Positions 63,947 to 64,000 of a stretch of 64,000 bases of DNA are shown piece after piece. Every line of letters begins with the position of its first letter. The stretch's first letter is position 1. Source of the DNA: Candidatus Peregrinibacteria bacterium GW2011_GWF2_39_17 (GTDB lineage Bacteria; Patescibacteriota; Gracilibacteria; UBA1369; UBA12473); NCBI GenBank assembly GCA_000993615.1, contig LBWM01000010.1, forward strand, positions 1 to 64,000. Direction: 5' to 3'. Under the pieces are notes generated by a model. That model was not told the DNA's origin, did not search any database, and saw nothing but the letters and a program-made list of their open reading frames with translations. Both the position numbers and the translations under genes were made by a program.

Positions 63947-64000
63947 TTATTTTCCCCTAAATTCCGGATCCATTGTAATTCGACTCTCCTCTGGCAAACG
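63947..64000 (-). CDS. C-terminal end of an unidentified upstream gene (partial)
   Basis: A frame entering from the window edge encodes RLPEESRITMDPEFRGK and stops at TAA (63947-63949), 39 bases before the ileS -35. It reads like a protein C-terminus but is too short to identify. Confidence 0.35.
   Translation of the reverse strand, partial: RLPEESRITMDPEFRGK

Overview
The window is a compact, AT-rich bacterial chromosome segment. It is almost wholly coding, with short gaps and several start/stop overlaps. UGA is a real stop codon: lysA, dapA, tyrS and ruvX end in TGA, three of them overlapping the next start, so the UGA=Gly code of SR1/Gracilibacteria does not apply. Several genes start at TTG, Shine-Dalgarno sequences are scarce, and some promoters sit so close to the ATG that the mRNA is probably leaderless. 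Gene content (small housekeeping set, MurE lacking its first domain, SLH protein, sortase, TraD/HerA-like ATPase, many unique proteins) suggests a Patescibacteria (CPR) member. A Peregrinibacteria-like lineage is my best guess; this is inference, not a database result.

Region 1 (1-11.5 kb, + strand): a possibly structured leader, a PKD-7TM membrane protein, an ATP-grasp ligase fused to a DUF1704 zinc peptidase-like domain, a stand-alone riboflavin kinase, murE, truB, a WecA/MraY-type sugar-phosphate transferase, then dnaG-rpoD and greA. Region 2 (11.5-21.3 kb, - strand): small membrane protein, lgt-like gene, a protein with tandem GspF-like N-terminal units, pyrG, trpS, priA and a secreted SLH-anchored metallopeptidase-like protein. 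Region 3 (21.4-30.1 kb, - strand): lysC-asd-dapB-dapA-lysA-dapL, taking aspartate to diaminopimelate and lysine, preceded by glyA and 5-formyl-THF cyclo-ligase. Region 4 (30.2-39.1 kb): htrA, tRNA-Leu/Val/Val, recG-tyrS, an rluD-type gene, rplU, pth, obgE and a DsbA-like oxidoreductase.

Region 5 (39.1-45.7 kb) is the least ordinary stretch. An intact tRNA-Phe lies between two partial tRNA-Phe-like copies in which the D-arm is replaced by a GC-rich palindrome. Between the tRNA and the second copy is a broken GIY-YIG nuclease gene. Next comes an orphan gene with two Asp-rich motifs like class I isoprenoid synthases, visibly richer in G+C than its surroundings and with its own strong promoter. 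It is followed by a PEP/pyruvate-binding protein without a recognisable phospho-His domain, and by ligA with a ten-G tract just before its BRCT domain.

Region 6 (45.8-64 kb): three Cys-free proteins of unknown function in one operon, a sortase, mnmA, a Rel/SpoT enzyme, a HisA-like barrel that has lost all three catalytic residues, pgk, rplI-ruvX-TraD-like ATPase in an overlapping chain, a membrane-anchored oligopeptide-binding protein, secG, a four-helix membrane protein and ileS. Together the genes point to a monoderm-like envelope with peptidoglycan, S-layer and sortase, plus standard replication, translation and stringent-response functions. The best candidates for undescribed biology are the 7TM / ATP-grasp-DUF1704 pair, the tRNA-Phe/GIY-YIG element with its isoprenoid-synthase-like neighbour, the catalytically altered HisA paralogue, and the Cys-free trio.
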